From the NCBI GenBank assembly GCA_905372155.1, contig CAJPNZ010000099.1:1-11451 (forward strand): DNA of 11,451 nucleotides. Reading direction: 5' to 3'. The position numbers and the translations under genes were made by a program. Source of the stretch: Propionibacteriaceae bacterium. GTDB taxonomy: Bacteria; Actinomycetota; Actinomycetes; Propionibacteriales; Propionibacteriaceae. Below are positions 6,484 through 11,451 of this stretch, piece by piece. Every line of letters begins with the position of its first letter. Positions within the stretch are counted from its first letter, which is position 1. The notes beneath the pieces were generated by a model. That model made no database searches and had not been told where the DNA came from. It saw only the letters and a program-made list of their open reading frames with translations.

Positions 6484-7416
6484 ATGACCGTCAACGAGCT
6501 CATCATCATCGGCTCCGGCCCTGCCGGATACACCGCGGCCATCTACGCGGCCCGCGCCGCGCTGAACCCCGTCGTGTTCGAGGGCGCCCTCGACAGCGGC
6601 GGCGCACTGATGAACACCACCGAGGTGGAGAACTTCCCCGGATTCCCCGACGGCGTGATGGGCCCCGACCTGATGGGCCAGATGCGCTCCCAGGCGGAGA
6701 GGTTCGGGGCGCAGCTGATCACCGACGACGCCGAGGCCGTCGACCTGACCGGCGAGGTCAAGAAGGTCACCGATTCCGCGGGCAAGGTCTGGGAGGCGAA
6801 GGCGGTGATCCTGGCCATGGGATCCGGGTACCGCAAGCTGGGCGTCGACGGGGAGGAGCGGCTCTCGGGCCGCGGCGTCTCCTGGTGTGCCACCTGCGAC
6901 GGTGCTTTCTTCCGCAACAAGCCCATCGCCGTGATCGGCGGCGGGGACTCCGCGGTGGAGGAGGCCACCTTCCTGACCCGTTTCGGTTCCCGCGTCACCC
7001 TCGTGCACCGGCGCGATGAGCTGCGCGCCTCGAAGGCCATGGCCTCCCGCGCCGAGAAGGACCCGAAGCTGGATTTCGCGTGGAACTCGGTGGTGGAATC
7101 CGTCAACGGGGATGCGCGAGTGGAATCCGTCACTCTGCGCGACACGGTGACGGGGGAAACCCGCCGGCTGGAGGTTTCCGGGGTGTTTGTCGCCATCGGC
7201 CACGACCCGCGCAGCGCGCTGGTCAAGGGGCAGGTGGAGCTCGACGAGGCGGGCTACGTGAAGGTCGCAGCCGGCTCCCAGGCGACGAACCTCCCAGGCG
7301 TGTTCGCCTGCGGCGACCTGGTGGACCACACCTACCGCCAGGCCATCACGGCTGCCGGTTCCGGGTGCCGGGCCGCCCTCGATGCTGAACGCTGGCTGGC
7401 CGCGAACGAGGCGTGA
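6484..7416 (+). CDS. trxB: Thioredoxin-disulfide reductase
   Basis: This 310-residue flavoprotein reduces thioredoxin with NADPH in the cytosol. GSGPAGY (10-16) binds FAD. The redox-active pair is CATC (135-138). GGGDSA (152-157) and HRRDE (175-179) bind NADPH, and GVFACGDLVD (272-281) is the C-terminal FAD motif. All key residues are present and the length is normal for low-molecular-weight TrxB. The upstream GAGGGGA is a good ribosome-binding site. It leads an operon with trxA 34 bases downstream and a membrane protein after that, and is divergent from the TetR gene. Confidence 0.97.
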   Translation: MTVNELIIIGSGPAGYTAAIYAARAALNPVVFEGALDSGGALMNTTEVENFPGFPDGVMGPDLMGQMRSQAERFGAQLITDDAEAVDLTGEVKKVTDSAGKVWEAKAVILAMGSGYRKLGVDGEERLSGRGVSWCATCDGAFFRNKPIAVIGGGDSAVEEATFLTRFGSRVTLVHRRDELRASKAMASRAEKDPKLDFAWNSVVESVNGDARVESVTLRDTVTGETRRLEVSGVFVAIGHDPRSALVKGQVELDEAGYVKVAAGSQATNLPGVFACGDLVDHTYRQAITAAGSGCRAALDAERWLAANEA

Positions 7417-7450
7417 CCGTAAACTCGCCACAAAGAGCAAGGAGTATGAC

Positions 7451-7771
7451 ATGGCCGTTGTCGATGTGACCGAGGCGACCTTCGCCGACGAGGTGCTGCT
7501 TTCGCCGATACCGGTGGTGGTGGACTACTGGGCCACGTGGTGTGGACCATGCAAACAGATGGCTCCCATCATCGAGGAACTCGCCCGCGACTACGAGGGT
7601 CAGGTGAAGTTCGTGAAGCTCGACATCAATGCCGAGGTGGCGTTCGCCGCCGAGAAGGGGATCCTCAGCATCCCCACCCTGGAGTTCTACAAATCCGGGC
7701 AGGTGGAGAAGACCCTGTCCGGAGGCAAGTCCAAGAACGCGCTCAAGAAGGTCGTCGACGAGCTCATCTGA
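7451..7771 (+). CDS. trxA: Thioredoxin
   Basis: The 106-residue protein is the standard thioredoxin, the dithiol reductant recharged by TrxB. It shows WATWCGPCK with active-site Cys31 and Cys34, and the cis-proline at SIPT (Pro75). The frame is open further upstream, but ATG 7451 is chosen because AAGGAG (7439-7444) lies 6 bases before it and the result has the usual length. The stop TGA shares its A with the ATG of the next gene (TGATG), so the two are translationally coupled. Confidence 0.97.
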   Translation: MAVVDVTEATFADEVLLSPIPVVVDYWATWCGPCKQMAPIIEELARDYEGQVKFVKLDINAEVAFAAEKGILSIPTLEFYKSGQVEKTLSGGKSKNALKKVVDELI

Positions 7772-8574
7772 TGACCGGTCGTTTCCCGCGTTACGGCGAG
7801 GGCATGCCTCGTCGTAGCGCGAGCAGTCCCGACTCCCCTCTGGAACCGCAGTTTCCCGCGCCGCGGCGATCTGCGGAGAGCGTCCCGACTCCTCCCAAGT
7901 TCACCGGCCCGCGTCGAAGCGCGATCAGCCCTGAAAGCCCCGACAAGACCACGGTTTTCAAGAGAATCACTGAACCGATCGCGCGTCGTTCGGCCGTTTC
8001 ACCGGAAACCCCCGCCAAGGACCCCGGTGAGTGGCGCAACGTCCCGAAGGACGAGATCGACGCCGAAACACCACGACACCACATCCCGCCCATCCCCGGA
8101 TTCGTGAAGATCATGGGGGTCGTCGCGGTGGTGGTGCTGCTCGTGATCGCGGTCTGGGTGGGTATGGTCCTCAGCGGGATCGGAAAACCCAGCGCAGACG
8201 CGTCGCCTGCCTGGGCCCTCAAGCTTCCGTCGCAGATCGCGAATTTCGCGCACGACGGAGTAAAGGAGTCGCCAGCACCCAACGGCGAGGGGACAGTTCT
8301 GCGGTCCAACTACTCCGATGGAAGCTCCAAGTTCATGCTGCTGCTGCAACGTCCGGCACCGGAGCTGGCAACCCATCTAGCCGAGTCCGGTATCACCAAC
8401 GTCACCTCGGTGCACGACGCCTCGTGCGGAAACTACGACAAAGAACAGATGCCTGTGTGCGCCCGGGTCATCGACAAAACGGTCATCATGGTCATGGGGT
8501 TCAGCGGTCAGGACAACGAGACCTTGGCGAACCTGATCGAATCCATCTACGACGTGGTGAAGAACCAGCAGTAG
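7771..8574 (+). CDS. Single-pass membrane protein with RRSAxSP repeats, function unknown
   Basis: I do not recognise this 267-residue protein. Residues 1-108 are hydrophilic, rich in Pro, Ser and Arg, and probably cytoplasmic. They carry four copies of a motif beginning RRSA at 14, 32, 48 and 72. One membrane helix spans about residues 111-134 (FVKIMGVVAVVVLLVIAVWV core). The remaining 130 residues should be outside and form a compact domain with Cys219 and Cys230, which could make a disulfide. The gene overlaps the trxA stop by one base and has no ribosome-binding site of its own, so it depends on trxA translation. Base composition looks somewhat less GC-rich than its neighbours, with several CGT and CGA Arg codons. 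SP/TP dipeptides in the repeats suggest phosphorylation or partner binding; this is inference. Confidence 0.75.
   Translation: MTGRFPRYGEGMPRRSASSPDSPLEPQFPAPRRSAESVPTPPKFTGPRRSAISPESPDKTTVFKRITEPIARRSAVSPETPAKDPGEWRNVPKDEIDAETPRHHIPPIPGFVKIMGVVAVVVLLVIAVWVGMVLSGIGKPSADASPAWALKLPSQIANFAHDGVKESPAPNGEGTVLRSNYSDGSSKFMLLLQRPAPELATHLAESGITNVTSVHDASCGNYDKEQMPVCARVIDKTVIMVMGFSGQDNETLANLIESIYDVVKNQQ
7810..8013 (+). repeat. Four degenerate RRSAxSPxSP protein repeats
   Basis: In the coded protein the copies are RRSASSPDSP (14-23), RRSAESVPTP (32-41), RRSAISPESP (48-57) and RRSAVSPETP (72-81), spaced 18, 16 and 24 residues apart. The DNA copies differ at synonymous positions (cgtcgtagc, cggcgatct, cgtcgaagc, cgtcgttcg), so the protein motif is conserved more than the DNA. 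That argues for selection on the peptide over a recent DNA duplication. Confidence 0.7.
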
Positions 8575-8612
8575 TTTCAGCGGTCACGAAGCGCGGGTGG
8601 TGTTGGAGAATC

Positions 8613-8630
8613 ATTTGGAGCGCTCCAAAT
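8613..8630. promoter_or_regulatory. Perfect 18-bp palindrome, LacI-family operator type
   Basis: ATTTGGAGCGCTCCAAAT is a perfect palindrome centred on GCGC. Its core TGGAGCGCTCCA closely resembles operators of actinobacterial LacI-family regulators such as CebR (TGGGAGCGCTCCCA). An extra half-site TTGGAG lies at 8603-8608. It is in the 115-base gap before the aminotransferase, centred about 68 bases before its ATG. No LacI-family gene is in the window. It is not a terminator: no loop sequence and no T-tract. Confidence 0.65.
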
Positions 8631-8676
8631 AGCCTCGAATGTTACGCATGCGCCTCCGATCCCGTCGTCCTCCGGA

Positions 8677-8682
8677 TAACGT
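8677..8682 (+). promoter_or_regulatory. -10 box TAACGT, predicted leaderless promoter
   Basis: TAACGT fits TANNNT and ends 7 bases before ATG 8690, with no ribosome-binding site between. This supports 8690 over the upstream in-frame ATG at 8639. No -35 box is evident. Confidence 0.45.
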
Positions 8683-8689
8683 GTACTGG

Positions 8690-9988
8690 ATGAAGGCCAC
8701 GCGACACGACACCCGTCTGGACCCGTTCGTCGAACACTACGCCGCCCGCACTCAGGGGCTCAGGGTATCCGCGGTCCGGGCGCTGTTCGCCGTGGCCAAT
8801 CGACCCGAGATCGTGTCGCTGGCGGGCGGGATGCCGAACATCAAGGACCTGCCCCTGGGCGAGATCAGCGACCACATCGCCCGGATGATCCGCGACCAGG
8901 GCACGCAGGTCATGCAGTACGGCTCCGGGCAGGGCGAGCCGCGCATCCGTGAGCAGATCTGCGAGGTCATGGCGGAGGAGGGCAGCGTCGCGGACCCCGA
9001 CGACGTCGTTATCACCGCGGGCTCCCAGCAGGGCCTGGACCTCGTCACCCGCGTCTTCTGCGACCCGGGGGACGTGATCCTGGCCGAGTCGCCATCCTAC
9101 GTGGGGGCGCTCGGCACCTTCCAGAGCTATCAGACCGAGGTGGTGCACGTCGCCTGCGACTCCGAGGGGCTGATTCCCGAGGCCCTGACCGAGACCGCCG
9201 AACACCTGAAGAAGCAGGGCAGGCGCGTCAAGTTCCTGTACACGATCCCGAACTTCAACAACCCGTCGGGGGTGACGCAGCCCGTGGAGCGGCGCCGCCG
9301 GGTCATCGAGAGCTGCGCAGGGGCGGGGATGCTGGTGGTGGAGGACAACCCCTACGGGCTGCTGACCCTCGATTCCGGCCCGCTCCCGGCGATGCGTTCC
9401 CTCGAGACGAACGTGGTCTACCTGGGGTCGTTCTCCAAGACCTTCGCGCCGGGATTCCGCGTCGGATGGGTGTGTGCCCCGCACGGGGTGAGGGAGCGCC
9501 TGGTGCTGGCCCAGGAGTCGGCGACGCTGTGCCCTCCGGTGTTCTCCCAGTTCGCGATCAGCAACTACCTGGAGAACTGCGACTGGCGCGGCCAGATCGG
9601 GGTCTTCCGCGACATGTACCGCACCCGACGCGACGCCATGCTCGCCACCCTGGAACGGGAGATGCCCGACGGCTGCTCCTGGACCCGGCCCGCGGGCGGG
9701 TTCTTCGTCTGGGTGACGCTGCCCGAGGGGCTGGACGCATCGGCGATGCTGCCGCGCGGGGTCGGCGCCCGCGTGGCCTTCGTGCCGGGACCCGCGTTCT
9801 TCGCCGACGGGCAGGGTTCCCGCAACGTGCGGCTGTCCTACTGCTTCCCGCCGCCCGACCGGATCGCGACGGGGGTGGAGCGTTTCGCCCAGGTGGTGCG
9901 GGGCGAGCTGGAGATGCTGCGGACCTTCGGCATGCACACCCCGTCGCACGCCAACCCGACCAAGGGACCGGGACCGAACCTGAACTGA
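8690..9988 (+). CDS. PLP-dependent aminotransferase, class I/II (2-aminoadipate aminotransferase LysN/ARO8-like)
   Basis: The 432-residue protein is a fold-type I aminotransferase. Early motifs are SLAGGMPNIKDLPL, then QYGSGQGEPRIREQI and ITAGSQQGLDL, which build the cofactor phosphate site. YTIPNFNNPSG and EDNPYG hold the Asn and Asp/Tyr that contact PLP. GSFSKTFAPGFRVGW contains the Schiff-base Lys250. PAGGFFVWV and the C-terminal RLSYCFPP segment complete the family pattern. It lacks the GntR DNA-binding head of MocR proteins, so it is a plain enzyme. The subgroup acts on 2-oxoadipate, aromatic or branched 2-oxo acids; the actual substrate is not readable here. The ligase gene starts 27 bases downstream, so they are probably cotranscribed. 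The LacI-type palindrome upstream may control both. Confidence 0.85.
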   Translation: MKATRHDTRLDPFVEHYAARTQGLRVSAVRALFAVANRPEIVSLAGGMPNIKDLPLGEISDHIARMIRDQGTQVMQYGSGQGEPRIREQICEVMAEEGSVADPDDVVITAGSQQGLDLVTRVFCDPGDVILAESPSYVGALGTFQSYQTEVVHVACDSEGLIPEALTETAEHLKKQGRRVKFLYTIPNFNNPSGVTQPVERRRRVIESCAGAGMLVVEDNPYGLLTLDSGPLPAMRSLETNVVYLGSFSKTFAPGFRVGWVCAPHGVRERLVLAQESATLCPPVFSQFAISNYLENCDWRGQIGVFRDMYRTRRDAMLATLEREMPDGCSWTRPAGGFFVWVTLPEGLDASAMLPRGVGARVAFVPGPAFFADGQGSRNVRLSYCFPPPDRIATGVERFAQVVRGELEMLRTFGMHTPSHANPTKGPGPNLN

Positions 9989-10015
9989 CCACACCCCGAG
10001 TGAAGGACTGATGCC

Positions 10016-10954
10016 ATGACCGTGTTCGTGATCGCCGGTGGCCTGAGCCACGAGCGGGAGGTTTCGTTGCGCTCCGGGAAGCGCCTGGCGGGGGCGCTCC
10101 GGAAGAGGGGCCATGCGGTGACCGAGACCGACGTCAACGCCGACCTGATCCCCCGACTGCTCGGGGACGAGGGCCCCGTCGCCATCCCGGTGCTGCACGG
10201 CGGGCTCGGCGAGGACGGCGCGCTGCGGGAGGTGCTGTGGACGCTGGGGGTGCCCTTCGTCGGCAGCGACGGCGCCAGCTCCCGGCGCACCTTCGACAAG
10301 TCGGTGGCGACGCGGTTGGTCGGGGCCGCCGGCCTGGCGACCCCGCAGCAGGTCGCACTGCCCGACGACGTCTTCCGGGAGCTGGGCGCCCAGGCGATGA
10401 TGTCGGCGCTCGGGGAGCGGATCGGGTTCCCGCTCATGGTGAAACCCGCCAGGTCGGGTTCGGCGCTCGGGGCGACGAAGGTGGATTCCGCGGACGACCT
10501 GCCGGCGGCCCTCGTCGGAGCCTTCGCCTACGGGAAGGACGCGGTGGTGGAGGAGTTCGTCGAGGGCACGGAACTGTCCGTGACCGTCCTCGAGGACGGC
10601 ACCGGCCCGCGCGCGCTGCCACCCGTCGAGATCAGGCCCGCCTCGGGGGTCTACGACTACGAGTCCCGCTACACCGCAGGGGCCACCCGTTTCCTCACCC
10701 CCGGCGAGCTGCCCGACGACGTGCTCGAGGCGGCCGGGGACTTGGCGATCCGCGCCCACCGGGTGCTCGGCCACCGCGACATCTCCCGCACCGACATGAT
10801 CGTGCGCGAAGGCGTCCCGGTGTTCCTGGAGAGCAACGTGGCACCCGGCCTGACGGACACCTCGCTGACGCCCCTCGCCCTGGAGGCCGCCGGCCTCGAC
10901 ATGGGGGAGGTGTTCTCCGCCCTCGTGGAGCGGGCCCGCCGCCGCGGCCACTGA
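10016..10954 (+). CDS. D-alanine--D-alanine ligase-like ATP-grasp enzyme
   Basis: The 312-residue product is close in length to E. coli DdlB (306). Ligase landmarks are present: SHEREVSLRSG with Glu13, HGGLGEDG (61-68), Lys95 and Lys143 for ATP phosphates, YDYESRY (213-219), and the metal set Asp260, Glu272 and Asn274 in SRTDM and ESNVAPGLTDTSL. Differences from DdlB are ARSGSALG in place of SREGSSVG, and Arg218 where DdlB has the omega-loop Lys. The family joins two D-Ala residues for peptidoglycan. It may be a second, divergent copy; many actinobacteria carry a longer Ddl (about 360 residues) elsewhere. GAAGGA (10002-10007) lies 8 bases before ATG 10016; an out-of-frame ATG at 10011 is ignored. 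It forms a unit with the aminotransferase and converges on parB. Confidence 0.85.
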   Translation: MTVFVIAGGLSHEREVSLRSGKRLAGALRKRGHAVTETDVNADLIPRLLGDEGPVAIPVLHGGLGEDGALREVLWTLGVPFVGSDGASSRRTFDKSVATRLVGAAGLATPQQVALPDDVFRELGAQAMMSALGERIGFPLMVKPARSGSALGATKVDSADDLPAALVGAFAYGKDAVVEEFVEGTELSVTVLEDGTGPRALPPVEIRPASGVYDYESRYTAGATRFLTPGELPDDVLEAAGDLAIRAHRVLGHRDISRTDMIVREGVPVFLESNVAPGLTDTSLTPLALEAAGLDMGEVFSALVERARRRGH

Positions 10955-10963
10955 CGGGGTCCC

Positions 10964-11020
10964 TTTCCAAAGCCGGTTGAGCCAGCACGTGAGCACCTCT
11001 TTTCCAAAGCTGGTTGAGCC
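10964..11020 (+). repeat. Direct repeat TTTCCAAAGCYGGTTGAGCC, two copies
   Basis: Copies at 10964-10983 and 11001-11020 match over 20 bases with one difference (C or T), offset 37 bases. Each ends in GGTTGAGCC, the left terminus of the intergenic repeat family. The first copy begins a truncated element, the second the full copy at 11011. Confidence 0.75.
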
Positions 11021-11057
11021 GGGGCGCGAGGAACGAGCGACCCGAGTCGAAACCACC
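11011..11057 (+). repeat. Intergenic repeat, copy A (forward)
   Basis: It begins TGGTTGAGCC and ends GTCGAAACCACC, with a GCGAG/GAGCGA-containing centre. This terminus pair resembles dispersed intergenic palindromic elements common in actinobacterial genomes. Copy B lies nearby in reverse, so a transcript could fold into a large hairpin. Confidence 0.68.
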
Positions 11058-11091
11058 GGCAGCCGAACAACATACTCAACCCAGGTCACCA

Positions 11092-11139
11092 TGGTTTCGA
11101 CACGACCCACTCGCTGACGCTCGCAGGCCGGCTCAACCA
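11092..11139 (-). repeat. Intergenic repeat, copy B (reverse)
   Basis: It reads TGGTTTCGAC at the left and GGCTCAACCA at the right, the reverse complement of copy A's ends, with the internal segment CTCGCTGACGCTCGC. It is 48 bases against about 45 for the same span of copy A; the centre is less conserved than the ends. Confidence 0.7.
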
Positions 11140-11150
11140 ACTTCCAACCC

Positions 11151-11167
11151 CCGAAGTCGAAACCACC
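11151..11167 (+). repeat. Intergenic repeat, partial copy C
   Basis: CCGAAGTCGAAACCACC matches the right end of copy A (CCGA-GTCGAAACCACC) with one inserted base. The left GGTTGAGC end is absent, so this is a fragment. Confidence 0.5.
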
Positions 11168-11221
11168 GCCCCGGATCAACCACCTTGTCTCCGTCTGGAG
11201 GTCTCATTTTCCTTTTAGGAC

Positions 11222-11239
11222 AAAACCCCTTGTCAGGGG
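11222..11239 (-). terminator. Rho-independent terminator of parB
   Basis: On the minus strand CCCCT-GACA-AGGGG forms a 5-bp GC-rich stem with a four-base loop, followed by TTTT (11225-11222). It lies about 70 bases after the parB stop, separating parB transcripts from the repeat cluster. Confidence 0.6.
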
Positions 11240-11311
11240 CCCGAGCGCCAACCGCCGCAGCCAGTTTTATCGACTTATCGATCAAACGGTAGAGCTATTT
11301 GGAAACTCCCA

Positions 11312-11451
11312 TCAGGGCTCGACGGTGCGGCCGTCGATCACGGCCATGATCCGGTCGAGATCGTCGGTGGAGGCGAACTCGATGGTGATCCTGCCCTTGT
11401 TCTTTCCGATGGCGACCTTCACCCGGGTGTCGAAGTGGTCGGAGAGAAGCG
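11312..11451 (-). CDS. parB: Chromosome-partitioning protein ParB, C-terminal part only
   Basis: The last 46 codons are in the window; the gene continues past the right edge. They read LSDHFDTRVKVAIGKNKGRI, then TIEFASTDDLDRIMAVIDGR and TVEP. This is the ParB C-terminal dimerisation domain, with the characteristic RVKV...KGRITIEF strand pair. ParB binds parS sites and, with ParA, segregates the origin region. The DNA-binding and CTP-binding parts are outside the window. It converges with the ddl-like gene and has its own terminator. Confidence 0.9.
   Translation of the reverse strand, partial: LLSDHFDTRVKVAIGKNKGRITIEFASTDDLDRIMAVIDGRTVEP

Larger units (their letters stand above)
10955..11311. 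other. Convergent ddl-parB intergenic region rich in repeats
   Basis: This 357-base gap between convergent genes has no convincing gene. It holds a direct repeat, at least two full and one partial copy of a GGTTGAGC...GTCGAAACC element, a parB terminator and an AT-richer end next to parB with TTATCGA twice (11267-11273 and 11275-11281). No parS site or DnaA-box cluster is seen. Confidence 0.6.

Noticed and set aside
8613..8630. The 18-bp palindrome as a transcription terminator of the trxB operon
   Set aside because: The palindrome has no separate loop and no T-run follows on either strand.
11014..11292. Open frame of 92 codons through the repeat cluster
   Set aside because: It is composed of the intergenic repeats, with no ribosome-binding site and no protein family resemblance.
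10955..11311. parS site, CRISPR array or replication origin in the ddl-parB gap
   Set aside because: No TGTTTCACGTGAAACA-like site, no regular repeat-spacer pattern and no DnaA-box cluster were found.

Overview
The window is high-GC, densely coded actinobacterial chromosome. The gene set and the intergenic repeat family fit the Propionibacteriales (Propionibacteriaceae-like), but the genus cannot be fixed from the sequence alone. The 3' end of parB on the minus strand at the right edge, with trxB-trxA about 4-5 kb away, is the arrangement usually seen beside the replication origin in actinobacteria. The window therefore probably lies close to oriC; no origin, DnaA-box cluster or parS site is visible in it.

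Left part (1-3157): a truncated mntR (DtxR-type Mn regulator, minus strand) is divergent from mntP (Mn2+ exporter), with a candidate operator between them. An orphan SorC/DeoR-family sugar-phosphate-responsive regulator follows, then a short 3-hydroxyisobutyryl-CoA hydrolase-like enzyme. Middle part (3214-6346): a full-length S9A prolyl oligopeptidase converges on a decayed azlCD branched-chain amino acid exporter operon on the minus strand. That operon retains an intact TetR regulator; azlC carries a one-base frameshift and a large internal deletion, and azlD is cut to about 20 codons.

Right part (6484-11451): trxB, trxA and a translationally coupled, unrecognised single-pass membrane protein form one operon. 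The membrane protein has four cytoplasmic RRSAxSP-type repeats and an external domain with a cysteine pair. Next come a perfect 18-bp LacI-type operator, a fold-type I PLP aminotransferase and a Ddl-like ATP-grasp ligase, probably a two-gene operon. A 357-bp gap between this operon and convergent parB holds a cluster of GGTTGAGC...GTCGAAACC repeats and the parB terminator.

Two modes of translation start are visible. SorC, tetR, trxB, trxA, mntP and the ligase have Shine-Dalgarno sequences. The CoA hydrolase, the oligopeptidase and the aminotransferase have none; each has a TANNNT -10 box 6-8 bases before its ATG, which predicts leaderless mRNAs. The most novel-looking items are the repeat-bearing membrane protein coupled to thioredoxin and the LacI-type operator with no regulator in view.
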